Program-made: the position numbers and the translations under genes
The notes under the pieces: generated by a model
What the model was told of the DNA's origin: nothing
The model's database searches: none
What the model saw: the letters and a program-made list of their open reading frames with translations, nothing else
Origin: Methanobrevibacter_A sp964547125
GTDB taxonomy: Archaea > Methanobacteriota > Methanobacteria > Methanobacteriales > Methanobacteriaceae
Length of the DNA: 9,480 nt
Direction: 5' to 3'
Assembly: GCA_964547125.1 (NCBI GenBank)
Contig: CAZJLS010000067.1
Coordinates: forward strand, 1-9,480
Shown: one piece after another, positions 1 to 6,226 of the stretch
Layout of the letters: each line of letters starts with the position of its first letter
Numbering within the stretch: the stretch's first letter is position 1

Positions 1-158
1 ATAAAATCTTCATTATGCAGATGATTAGTATTTTGACCCATCCATATTAAATTTTTATCAAGAAAAAGAGCCTCAAAATAATCATTAGCAGTGTTATAAC
101 CTTCTGGAGCTTCTCTTAAATCTTTAGGACTCTCTTTATCAGGAATTTCTGGAACCAT
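1..158 (-). CDS. N-terminus of a gene leaving the window; possible PLP-dependent aminotransferase
   Basis: An open leftward frame starts with ATG at 158-156 and runs without a stop to the window edge, giving the first 52 residues (starting MVPEIPDKESPKDLREAPEG). A GTGATT stretch 3 nt upstream of the ATG is a plausible though weak ribosome-binding site. The visible part is hydrophilic, with no signal peptide or membrane segment. Its segment LIWMGQNTNHL resembles the N-terminal substrate-contacting strand of class I/II aminotransferases (compare the LNxNENP pattern in HisC-like enzymes). I also recall an aspartate-aminotransferase-related gene near radB in related methanogens. Both points are weak, so the function is an inference. 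It lies 64 nt downstream of radB on the same strand and could be co-transcribed with it. The coding call is fairly safe and the family is not. Confidence 0.7.
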   Translation of the reverse strand, partial: MVPEIPDKESPKDLREAPEGYNTANDYFEALFLDKNLIWMGQNTNHLHNEDF

Positions 159-222
159 AATAATCACATTACAAACAATTCATCATAAAATAATATGTAA
201 AAAATAATATTTATAATTAATA

Positions 223-927
223 TTATTCTATCCCATTATCCGTGATTGAAAATTCAACACTTAAGCCCTCTTTTAATGTTTTACTCCTTTTAAGAACTGC
301 TATTCGATTACCACTTTCGTAATTTCGTTCAAGTTCTATTATAGTTTTACTCCAATATTGTAATACTGTACCTCCAACAGGTGAAACACTATTATCATTC
401 TCCTCACCAAATGAAGGATAAATTTGATTAGTAACAACAATTGCAATATCATATTTACGTGCCAAACGAGACAAATGCCCCATTTGTTTACCTAATATTG
501 ATGTAACTTGTGAACTTTTAACATCTAAAACACGATACAAAGCAACTGCAGAATCAATGACAAGCAAATCTACAAGACCTTTATTTGCAGTAATCCATGA
601 TTCAGCAACATTTAAATCATCTTCTTGCTCTTCAAAAGTATTTGGTTCAAAAACAACAATATTTTTCGCAACATCATCAAAATCATCACCAGTAATTTGT
701 TGTATACGTTCTATTGATATTCCTCCTTCAGTATCCATATATGCAACTTTTTTACCAGATTTCGCAACCATAATAGATAAAAATAATGCAATATTTGTTT
801 TACCTGAACCTGGAGGGCCATAAATTTGAGTAATACTTCTTTTTTCAATACCCCCATCCAAAATATTGTCTAATGGAGAGTTTGTTAATATCTTATCTTG
901 ATTTTGAATACTTGCTAAAACTTTCAT
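223..927 (-). CDS. radB: DNA repair and recombination protein RadB (RecA/RadA-family ATPase)
   Basis: RadB is the archaeal RadA/Rad51 paralogue. It binds DNA and ATP, has weak ATPase activity, and is thought to assist RadA-mediated homologous recombination. The 234-residue length is typical: it is a bare RecA-fold core without the N-terminal helix-hairpin-helix domain of RadA. Walker A is GPPGSGKT at residues 37-44, Walker B is LLVIDS at 121-126, and a RecA-type segment IAIVVTNQIY lies at 161-170. The leading segment TNSPLDNILDGGIEKRSITQIYG is the usual family entry into the ATPase core. The ATG at 927-925 is supported by an AGGAG about 12 nt upstream. It sits 50 nt downstream of the threonylcarbamoyl-AMP synthase gene, probably in the same transcript, with no obvious terminator between. 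Nothing looks truncated or broken. Confidence 0.95.
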   Translation of the reverse strand: MKVLASIQNQDKILTNSPLDNILDGGIEKRSITQIYGPPGSGKTNIALFLSIMVAKSGKKVAYMDTEGGISIERIQQITGDDFDDVAKNIVVFEPNTFEEQEDDLNVAESWITANKGLVDLLVIDSAVALYRVLDVKSSQVTSILGKQMGHLSRLARKYDIAIVVTNQIYPSFGEENDNSVSPVGGTVLQYWSKTIIELERNYESGNRIAVLKRSKTLKEGLSVEFSITDNGIE

Positions 928-977
928 TTTCTCTAAAAACTCCTAGAATAAATATGAAACATAACTATTATTTTTTT

Positions 978-1559
978 TTATAATCTTAATGTTGTAGGAA
1001 CATCTTTTGTTAAATCAACAACAGTAGATGGTTTATTCTCATCTAAAACTCCCGCATCTAAAACTAAATCCACATCACAATCTAATTGTTTAATAATGTC
1101 TTTAGGATCAGTTAATGTGTTTTCATTTGATATATTAGCACTTGTTGTTATAATTGGAAAAATAGATGCAATAAGTCTAGAAAATACAGAATCTGGAACT
1201 CTAACACCAACTTTATCCGTGAAAGGCGTAACATACTCAGGCACAACATCTTTTTTATTTAATAAAAAGGTATAAGGTCCTGGGAGATATTTGTACATGA
1301 AACTTTTCTGTTCATCAGTGATATCCGCTACAAGAGATATATTTTGAATAGTTGAAACACAAATAGATAATGGTTTATCTTTTGAACGTTTTTTAAGATT
1401 ATAAATTCTATTTACAGCAGATTCATCGAAAATATTAGCTCCCAAACCATAAACTGTATCAGTAGGATATAAAATAACTCCCCCATCTGCCATAATATCA
1501 ATTGTTTCATATATCAAATTAGTATCAGCTTTATTTTGATTTATTTTTTTAATCTTCAT
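978..1559 (-). CDS. L-threonylcarbamoyladenylate synthase, YrdC/Sua5/YciO family
   Basis: Enzymes of this family condense threonine, bicarbonate and ATP to threonylcarbamoyl-AMP, the first step in making the t6A37 modification of ANN-decoding tRNAs. The KEOPS complex then transfers the group. Family hallmarks, numbered from the chosen start, are YPTDTVYGLG at 31-40, KKRSKDKPLSICV at 56-68, LPGPYTFLL at 92-100, GVRVPD at 118-123, TTSANIS at 138-144 and STVVDL at 178-183. At 193 residues it is a stand-alone YrdC domain like TsaC and lacks the C-terminal Sua5 domain. The frame is open upstream to 1634, but the extra 25 residues are hydrophobic and have no family match. The ATG at 1559-1557 has AAGGT about 11 nt upstream, so I start there. 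YciO-like paralogues of unknown role belong to the same family, so the assignment is strong but not absolute. It is the first gene of the leftward cluster with radB. Confidence 0.9.
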   Translation of the reverse strand: MKIKKINQNKADTNLIYETIDIMADGGVILYPTDTVYGLGANIFDESAVNRIYNLKKRSKDKPLSICVSTIQNISLVADITDEQKSFMYKYLPGPYTFLLNKKDVVPEYVTPFTDKVGVRVPDSVFSRLIASIFPIITTSANISNENTLTDPKDIIKQLDCDVDLVLDAGVLDENKPSTVVDLTKDVPTTLRL

Positions 1560-1731
1560 TAAAATCTTAACCTTAAAAAATATTATAAAATACCATTTAA
1601 CAAATAAAATGTTCTTTAAACTATTAAAATACAAATTGATTAAACTTTAATTTGAAAAAAAATTTGTGTTTAAAAATTTTGTTTAATAATATATATAAAT
1701 ATATATTTTAAAATTTATATAAATTAATTCT
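1560..1731. promoter_or_regulatory. Divergent AT-rich promoter region between YrdC-family gene and lipid synthase gene
   Basis: This 172-nt stretch separates two divergent genes and must hold both promoters. On the + strand a TATA-like run (ATATATTTTA, 1701-1710, inside a longer AT alternation from 1689) is centred about 26 nt before the ATG at 1732. That is the spacing expected for a leaderless transcript, and no ribosome-binding site precedes that ATG. For the leftward gene, TTTTATAATA (minus strand, 1590-1581) is the best TATA-like candidate, but it would leave almost no leader although that gene has a ribosome-binding site, so it is uncertain. With so little G+C, individual boxes have low specificity. 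Confidence 0.45.
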
Positions 1732-2298
1732 ATGCTCGGAAATTTAAGACCACTACTTTCAAAGATTTTAGAACCATTAGCAAAGAATCTGAATATAAAT
1801 CCAAATATAATAACATTAATATCCCCATTCATAGCATTAATTGCAGCATATACGTTCAGTAGACATGACTTGATATATTCCGTCTTATTAATTCTTTTAA
1901 GTAGTTTTTTAGATGTTGTTGATGGGGCTGTTGCAAGATATCATAATAGAACAAGTCCTTTTGGCGCATTTTTTGATTCAACAATGGATCGTTTTGCAGA
2001 TGCAATAATTATTATCGGAATTATCTTTGGAGGCTATTGTGATTGGTTTCTTGGAGTTTTATTAATCCATTCCTCAATTACAATAAGTTATGTTAAAGCA
2101 AGAGCAGAATCTCAAGGTATTGAATGTAATGTAGGCATATGTGAACGTGCAGTTCGATTAATAATAATTATGATTGGGGCATTAATAGGAACAATAAACC
2201 TAAATTATTTCACCTATATATTAGCAATATTAATGATATTATCCTATTTCACAGTATTTCAACGATTTTACCACACATATAAAGAATTAAAGGGCTGA
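1732..2298 (+). CDS. CDP-alcohol phosphatidyltransferase, probable archaetidylinositol phosphate synthase
   Basis: The protein is an integral membrane enzyme of ether-lipid synthesis that transfers an alcohol phosphate onto CDP-archaeol. The full CDP-alcohol phosphotransferase motif is present: D61-x2-D64-G65-x2-A68-R69-x8-G78-x3-D82-x3-D86, whose aspartates bind the two metal ions and the CDP group. About six hydrophobic segments surround it, near residues 24-42, 48-63, 88-102, 104-121, 140-157 and 159-176. The length of 188 residues and the N-terminus MLGNLRPLLSKILEPLAKNL fit the methanogen archaetidylinositol phosphate synthase group (inositol-1-phosphate as acceptor). Archaetidylglycerol phosphate or archaetidylserine synthases share the motif, so the acceptor is inferred. 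An in-frame stop at 1720-1722 makes 1732 the first ATG. No ribosome-binding site is visible, suggesting a leaderless mRNA. It is followed after 8 nt by the DUF357 gene. Confidence 0.85.
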   Translation: MLGNLRPLLSKILEPLAKNLNINPNIITLISPFIALIAAYTFSRHDLIYSVLLILLSSFLDVVDGAVARYHNRTSPFGAFFDSTMDRFADAIIIIGIIFGGYCDWFLGVLLIHSSITISYVKARAESQGIECNVGICERAVRLIIIMIGALIGTINLNYFTYILAILMILSYFTVFQRFYHTYKELKG

Positions 2299-2306
2299 AA
2301 AAAATT

Positions 2307-2540
2307 ATGGAAACAAAAGAAAAAATAATAAAAGACATAGCTAAGTTAGAAAGAAACTTAAATGAAGTAAAAAATTTAACAGTCACAGAAAAAGAAGAAG
2401 AAGTTATAAAACGTGCTATTGATTATAAAAATGATTCAGAATATTATCTTAAAAAAGAAGAATATCGCACTGCATTTGGGTGTATAGAATATAGTCATGG
2501 ACTATTAGATGCGATAAAAATGATTTATGGTTTAATATAA
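2307..2540 (+). CDS. DUF357 family protein, function unknown
   Basis: This 77-residue soluble protein is rich in Lys and Glu and is predicted to be almost all helical, with a likely coiled-coil or helical-hairpin first half (residues 1-45). The second half, with YLKKEEYRTAFGCIEYSHGL followed by LDA, matches the conserved archaeal DUF357 pattern (Y-x-D-x2-Y(F)L-x6-A-x4-Y-x-H/Y-G-LLDA), so the family call is sound although the function is unknown. It has no signal peptide and no cysteine pairs. The ATG at 2307 lies 8 nt after the stop of the lipid synthase gene, and AGGG at 2291-2294 inside that gene's end may serve as the ribosome-binding site, which suggests translational coupling. The tight pairing hints at a job linked to the lipid synthase, but that is inference only. 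Confidence 0.85.
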   Translation: METKEKIIKDIAKLERNLNEVKNLTVTEKEEEVIKRAIDYKNDSEYYLKKEEYRTAFGCIEYSHGLLDAIKMIYGLI

Positions 2541-2586
2541 AAAATAAGAAAAGAAATAGATTTTTTAAAAAATCTATAAAAAAAAT
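2541..2586. terminator. Shared bidirectional terminator between convergent operons
   Basis: The 46 nt between two convergent genes contain a perfect 22-nt palindrome at 2556-2577 (arm ATAGATTTTTT followed by its exact complement). An A8 run at 2578-2585 reads as T8 on the minus strand, directly after the stop codon of the short ATPase gene. On the + strand the palindrome itself supplies T6 about 20 nt after the DUF357 stop. T-tracts are the core archaeal termination signal, and the symmetry lets one element serve both directions. It has no loop as a hairpin, so it may act mainly through its T-tracts. Confidence 0.6.
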
Positions 2587-3228
2587 TTAATTTAAATTGT
2601 TTATATCATTTAAATAAATTATATTATCACATAATTCATTTAATAACTTTTTATCATGACTTACAATTAAAACACCCATATCTCTAGTTTTAGCTATTTT
2701 AAGAACACTTGTTAGAATTTGTACTTGAGTGATAGCATCTAACATTGTAGTCATTTCGTCTGCAATTAGGAATTTAGTTTTTGGATTTAAAGATCTTAAA
2801 ACTGAAAACCTTTGTAATTCTCCACCAGATAATTCATTAGGCCATCTAGTGAACCAAGATTTTTGTATTCCAAATTCATCAAGAAGATCATCATCTACAT
2901 CCCAAGATTCATCTAAAACTTGTTTCATTTTCCATTTTGGATTCATTGTTTTTTCAGGATGTTGATAAATTAATTGTATTGGATTGAAACCTTTATTTTT
3001 ATTAGGTTTTATTATTTGATTATCCAATTTAACATTACCTTCATAATGTGTGTTAAATCCAGCTAAAATTTTACATAAAGTCGATTTCCCAGATCCACTA
3101 TCTCCAAATAACCCCAATACTTCTCCAGATTTTAGTGATATGTTTAAATCTTTTAAAACCCAGTTTTCCTTTGATGAAAACTTTTGGGTTTGATATTTAA
3201 AACTTATATTTTCTCCTTTAAGTTCCAT
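2587..3228 (-). CDS. Peptide/nickel-type ABC importer, short ATP-binding protein (DppF/NikE-like)
   Basis: This is the second ATPase of the importer; with its longer partner it powers uptake at the cytoplasmic face of the permeases. All nucleotide-binding motifs are intact: Walker A GDSGSGKST at residues 42-50, Q-loop Q89 in the family-typical YQHPEKTMNP, signature LSGGELQR at 133-140, Walker B FLIADE at 153-158 with catalytic E158, and H-loop H191 in SHD. At 213 residues it is clearly shorter than Dpp/OppF (usually over 300) and also than NikE (about 270). It ends soon after the H-loop and lacks the C-terminal domain with the HPYT segment. The T-tract terminator begins right after the stop, so this looks like a natural minimal form rather than a frameshift. 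The ATG at 3228 has GGAGGT about 10 nt upstream, inside the end of the preceding ATPase gene (4-nt gap). It is the last gene of the operon. Confidence 0.92.
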   Translation of the reverse strand: MELKGENISFKYQTQKFSSKENWVLKDLNISLKSGEVLGLFGDSGSGKSTLCKILAGFNTHYEGNVKLDNQIIKPNKNKGFNPIQLIYQHPEKTMNPKWKMKQVLDESWDVDDDLLDEFGIQKSWFTRWPNELSGGELQRFSVLRSLNPKTKFLIADEMTTMLDAITQVQILTSVLKIAKTRDMGVLIVSHDKKLLNELCDNIIYLNDINNLN

Positions 3229-3232
3229 TTTT

Positions 3233-4225
3233 CTATAGAACCTCCGTATCTTTATTTTCGAGTTCGTATTGTTTTTTCAATTCATCTAAAGATAAGAAAC
3301 ATCTTAATTTAGTGTTATTTTCTAAATTAACTATTTTTGGAGTTTCGTTTTTACATTTATCCATTTTATATGGGCACCTATCATAGTAAATACAGCCTTT
3401 TTCTATTTCATCACTTAATGGTTGATGTCCTTCTGTTAAGTTAAACCCGTTTTCAGGAAGTGCTGCATATAATGCTCTAGTATATGGGTGTAATAGGTTT
3501 TCACCATTTCCTGTAAATGATGAAACTGGAGTATCTTCAATTACATAACCTGCATAGAAAATTGCTATACGGTTTGCTATTTCTAATGCTGCATCAATAT
3601 CGTGAGTTATCATTAACACTCCCACATTATCATCTGCCATATGCTTAAAGTAAGAGAGTGTTTCTTTTACAGATTTTTCATCTAATCCTGGTGTTGGTTC
3701 ATCTGCAATAACTAATTCCGGATTTGAAATTAATGCTGTTGAAACTAGGATTCTCCTTGCCATACCTCCAGATAATTGATGAGGCAACATATCTCCAACT
3801 TCAGGATTTAGATTATATCTTTTGAAGATTTCTTCTTGTTTTTGTTTATATTCCTCAAATTTATCTTCTGGAACATCCCCAATTACTTGCTCTGAAATTT
3901 TCATTAATGGATCTAAAAAATTAACAGATTGTGGAACTAGAGATATTTTATCTCCTCTTAATTCTTCTTTAATTTCTTCTGTTAATTTAGTGCCATTATA
4001 ATACATTTCTCCTTTTTGGATTGCATTTTTTGGCAGTATTCCTAATATTGAATGTGCTAAAAGGCTTTTACCTGATCCACTAGAACCCAGTATTGCAACA
4101 ATCTCTCCTTCATGAATATCAATTGATAAATCCATTATAACCTGGAGATTTCTTTGTTTTAAACCTTTAGAGTATTGTTTAAATGATATTGAAACATTTT
4201 TAACTTCTAATAAACTATTTGACAA
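3233..4225 (-). CDS. Peptide/nickel-type ABC importer, long ATP-binding protein (DppD/OppD-like)
   Basis: This is the first ATPase of the importer. Motifs are Walker A GSSGSGKS at residues 47-54, Q-loop Q99, signature LSGGMARR at 151-158, Walker B LVIADE at 171-176, D-loop GLDE at 180-183 and H-loop H208. The C-terminal extension typical of Opp/Dpp ATPases is present, with HPYTR at 246-250 and four cysteines (C278, C284, C291, C309; spacing 5, 6 and 17 residues). In some DppD/OppD homologues this region binds a 4Fe-4S cluster. The 330-residue length is usual for the family. The start codon is TTG at 4225-4223. It is chosen because a perfect GGAGGT lies 6 nt upstream, and starting at a later ATG would remove the N-terminal strand. 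It follows permease C by 19 nt and precedes the short ATPase by 4 nt. Confidence 0.94.
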   Translation of the reverse strand: MSNSLLEVKNVSISFKQYSKGLKQRNLQVIMDLSIDIHEGEIVAILGSSGSGKSLLAHSILGILPKNAIQKGEMYYNGTKLTEEIKEELRGDKISLVPQSVNFLDPLMKISEQVIGDVPEDKFEEYKQKQEEIFKRYNLNPEVGDMLPHQLSGGMARRILVSTALISNPELVIADEPTPGLDEKSVKETLSYFKHMADDNVGVLMITHDIDAALEIANRIAIFYAGYVIEDTPVSSFTGNGENLLHPYTRALYAALPENGFNLTEGHQPLSDEIEKGCIYYDRCPYKMDKCKNETPKIVNLENNTKLRCFLSLDELKKQYELENKDTEVL

Positions 4226-4230
4226 AAAAT

Positions 4231-4237
4231 TACCTCC
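4231..4237 (-). promoter_or_regulatory. Ribosome-binding site fixing a TTG start
   Basis: The minus strand reads GGAGGTA here, a full match to the archaeal anti-Shine-Dalgarno, 6 nt before the TTG at 4225-4223 of the long ATPase gene. No ATG lies at a suitable distance, so this site decides the start. Confidence 0.85.
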
Positions 4238-4244
4238 AAATTAT

Positions 4245-5099
4245 TTAATCATGTGCACTAGTTGGGTCTAAAATTTTCTTAATATTCTCACCAATTATAT
4301 CAAATAATAAAACTATTATTAAAAGAGATATACCTGGGAAAATTGCAAGCCACCAATTACCTGTAGCTAAATATTTCATTGATTCAGATAATATAATACC
4401 TATTGCTGGTTCGTGAGGAGATAAACCAAATCCTAAGAATGTGACACTTGCTTCATGCATAATTGCATGTGGGAATATTAATATTGTTCCAACAATTATT
4501 TGTGTCACTACTAATGGCAGTATGTGGTTTTTAGCTATCCATAGTTTGGATTTTCCGAAATTTTTAGAAAGCTGTACAAATTCTGATGTTTGTATTTGTT
4601 TAATTTCTGCTCTTAAAACTCTAGTTAAGCTTGTCCAGTGTGTGAATGCTACACCCATTATAACTCCAAATGCCCCTCCACCTAAAGCTATTGATATTAG
4701 TATAATTAAGAGTATATGTGGAATAGATAAGAAAACATCTACTAACCATGCTACGAAACTATCCAAATATTTATTAAAACTTGATACTAAAGCAAGAACT
4801 ACTGCAATAATAGAACTTAAAATAGATGCCCCTGCACCAATCTGTATACTTAATCCTAATCCCTTCATAGTCCTAGACAACATATCTCGTCCTAACCAAT
4901 CTGTTCCAAATAAGTGTTCTAATGATGGTGGTTGATTCATCAAACTAAAATTTGTTAGTATATTATTTGAATCTATTAACAAACTATTAATTACCACAAG
5001 AACTAAAATTGTTGCAGTTAATGAAATAACAATTAAAGTTTTAGTTCTTAAATTTAGAGAAAATGAAAGTGACTTGTTATTTTGTGAAGATTTAATCAT
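4245..5099 (-). CDS. Peptide/nickel-type ABC importer, permease subunit C (DppC/NikC-like)
   Basis: This is one of two inner permeases of the importer. From the chosen start it has 284 residues and six hydrophobic segments (about 20-40, 85-105, 115-137, 140-155, 197-215, 250-270). Diagnostic DppC/NikC features are the periplasm-side segment HLFGTDWLGRD at 62-72, the cytoplasmic EAA loop (E173 to HILP at 192-195, with the invariant Gly at 182) that docks the ATPases, and FLGFGLSPHEPAIGIILSE at 221-239. The N-terminus fits the membrane topology of the family. In-frame ATGs also exist at 5117 and 5111. I prefer 5099 because GGTGAG lies about 4 nt upstream of it and it gives the common 8-nt ATGATTAA overlap with the preceding permease gene. 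It is translated from the same message as its neighbours. Confidence 0.94.
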   Translation of the reverse strand: MIKSSQNNKSLSFSLNLRTKTLIVISLTATILVLVVINSLLIDSNNILTNFSLMNQPPSLEHLFGTDWLGRDMLSRTMKGLGLSIQIGAGASILSSIIAVVLALVSSFNKYLDSFVAWLVDVFLSIPHILLIILISIALGGGAFGVIMGVAFTHWTSLTRVLRAEIKQIQTSEFVQLSKNFGKSKLWIAKNHILPLVVTQIIVGTILIFPHAIMHEASVTFLGFGLSPHEPAIGIILSESMKYLATGNWWLAIFPGISLLIIVLLFDIIGENIKKILDPTSAHD

Positions 5100-6084
5100 T
5101 ATTCTCACCATCTGCAATTCTTGGGTCTACAAATTCATAAATTATATCTGCAATAGTATTTCCAACATAAACAAATATTGCACTACATATTACAATTCCT
5201 AAAAGTAATGGAACATCACTTCTTAATCCTGCCGAAACTGCTGCTTGACCAATACCCGGATATGTGAAAACTTGTTCAACTAGAACTGCCCCTCCAAATA
5301 GTTCACTAAATCCTAAAAATTGTAATGTTATTGCAGGTAATAATATATTTCTAATACCATGTCTTTTTATTAAATTCCAACCTTTTTCACCTCTAGATTT
5401 AGCAAATAGGAAATAATCTTTACTTTTTTCCTCTATTAATTTGTCACGAGTGAATAGAGTTATTTGTGCTACTCCCAAAATACTTAAAGTTACTGCAGGC
5501 AGAATTAATCTATTTAACCATTCCCATATTGTTACATTTTCACTTAAACTTCCAATAGGTACTCCCAATCCTGATGGGAACCAACCTAGATAAATACTAA
5601 ATATCATAAGAATAATTAATGCTACCCAAAATGTAGGTGCTGATTGTAGTATATAACAATAGACTTTTATTGCTTTATCTATTATAGTTCCTTCTTTGTA
5701 TCCAGCTATTACTCCCAAAATAAATCCCAATAAACCAGATATTACCCATGAACTTAACATTAATAATAATGATGCCATAAATCTTTCAGCAATAACTTGA
5801 GTTACAGGTATTCTAAAAATTAATGAGTTACCAAAGTCTCCATGTAAAATATTTGTAAACCAATTAATAATTTTCGAGGATATTGGTTCATTAACTCCCC
5901 AATAAGCTTCTAGTGTAGCTATCTGCTCGGGGCTTACTTGCATATTTGAAATATATGTTTTTACAGGATTTATGGGGGATAAATCAATCAATAAAAAGCT
6001 TAATAAAATAACAACAATTAGGAGAATTATAAATCTAACAAGTTTATACGTGAAAAAACGTAGGACTTTTTCTTGATTTACCAT
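5092..6084 (-). CDS. Peptide/nickel-type ABC importer, permease subunit B (DppB/NikB-like)
   Basis: This is the first permease of the importer, forming the membrane channel with permease C. The 330-residue length is typical. The N-terminal FFTYKLVRFIILLIVVILLS followed by FLLIDLSPINPV and the soluble stretch with the LGV-type repeat (VSPEQIATLEAYWGVNEPI at 50-68) are classic for DppB/NikB. HGDFGNSLIFRIPV at 81-94 marks the first extracytoplasmic loop. The EAA loop runs from D223 (DYFLFAKSRG) to RHGIRNILLPA at 241-251, and VEQVFTYPGIGQAAVSA at 269-285 is another family hallmark. The ATG at 6084-6082 has GGAGAAG 8 nt upstream. It begins the tightly packed four-gene part of the operon and overlaps permease C by 8 nt. 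The binding-protein gene lies 140 nt upstream, separated by a strong hairpin, so this gene may also have its own weak promoter. Confidence 0.95.
   Translation of the reverse strand: MVNQEKVLRFFTYKLVRFIILLIVVILLSFLLIDLSPINPVKTYISNMQVSPEQIATLEAYWGVNEPISSKIINWFTNILHGDFGNSLIFRIPVTQVIAERFMASLLLMLSSWVISGLLGFILGVIAGYKEGTIIDKAIKVYCYILQSAPTFWVALIILMIFSIYLGWFPSGLGVPIGSLSENVTIWEWLNRLILPAVTLSILGVAQITLFTRDKLIEEKSKDYFLFAKSRGEKGWNLIKRHGIRNILLPAITLQFLGFSELFGGAVLVEQVFTYPGIGQAAVSAGLRSDVPLLLGIVICSAIFVYVGNTIADIIYEFVDPRIADGENND
5104..5109 (-). promoter_or_regulatory. Ribosome-binding site choosing the ATG at 5099
   Basis: The minus strand reads GGTGAG, an archaeal-type Shine-Dalgarno, just before the ATG at 5099-5097 of permease C and inside the 3' end of permease B. 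The two upstream in-frame ATGs (5117, 5111) lie upstream of or overlap this site, so they are less likely starts. Confidence 0.65.
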
Positions 6085-6114
6085 TTTTTAAACTTCTCCA
6101 TGATTAAAGTATAA

Positions 6115-6135
6115 AAAAAATAATTATAATAATTA
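6115..6135 (-). promoter_or_regulatory. Possible internal TATA box for the permease-ATPase genes
   Basis: Between the hairpin and permease B the minus strand has TAATTATTATAATTA (6135-6121), followed by T-runs. A start site about 25 nt downstream, near 6102, would give a short leader keeping the GGAGAAG site. Such AT strings are common in this DNA, so the call is weak. It matters because the hairpin upstream may stop most read-through. Confidence 0.2.
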
Positions 6136-6164
6136 AAAATTATGTAAAAAAATAAATTTAAAAT

Positions 6165-6226
6165 AAATATAGAAAAAAGAGGAAAAACAAGTGATTGTTT
6201 TTTCCATTAATAAATTTTCTATATTT
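6165..6226 (-). terminator. Nested hairpin with T-tract directly after the binding-protein gene
   Basis: On the minus strand an outer stem pairs AAATATAGAAAA (6226-6215, starting inside the stop codon of the binding-protein gene) with TTTTCTATATTT (6176-6165), a perfect 12 bp. Inside it a second stem pairs GGAAAAAACAA (6205-6195) with TTGTTTTTCC (6190-6181), 10 bp with one bulged A and a 4-nt loop. The inner stem is followed by TCTTTTTT. This looks like a leaky terminator or a 3'-end stabilising structure that keeps binding-protein mRNA in excess over the permease and ATPase message. The structure is visible; the role is inference. Confidence 0.7.

Noticed and set aside
557..823. Rightward open frame of 88 codons opposite radB
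   Set aside because: It is antisense to the Walker A and B coding region of radB and has a low-complexity Ser/Thr-rich product.
1560..1634. N-terminal extension of the YrdC-family protein to an ATG at 1634
   Set aside because: The 25 extra residues are hydrophobic and unlike the family N-terminus, and the ATG at 1559 has its own ribosome-binding site.
2729..2965. Rightward open frame of 78 codons opposite the short ATPase gene
   Set aside because: It is an antisense shadow with no independent signals.
4441..4935. Rightward open frame of 164 codons opposite permease C
   Set aside because: It is antisense to a clear permease with conserved motifs, its product has no recognisable domain, and no ribosome-binding site or promoter supports it.
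6078..6101. Seven-codon frame (MEKFKKW) overlapping the start of permease B
   Set aside because: It starts at an ATG that overlaps the ribosome-binding site of permease B. A leader peptide is conceivable, but nothing beyond chance supports it.
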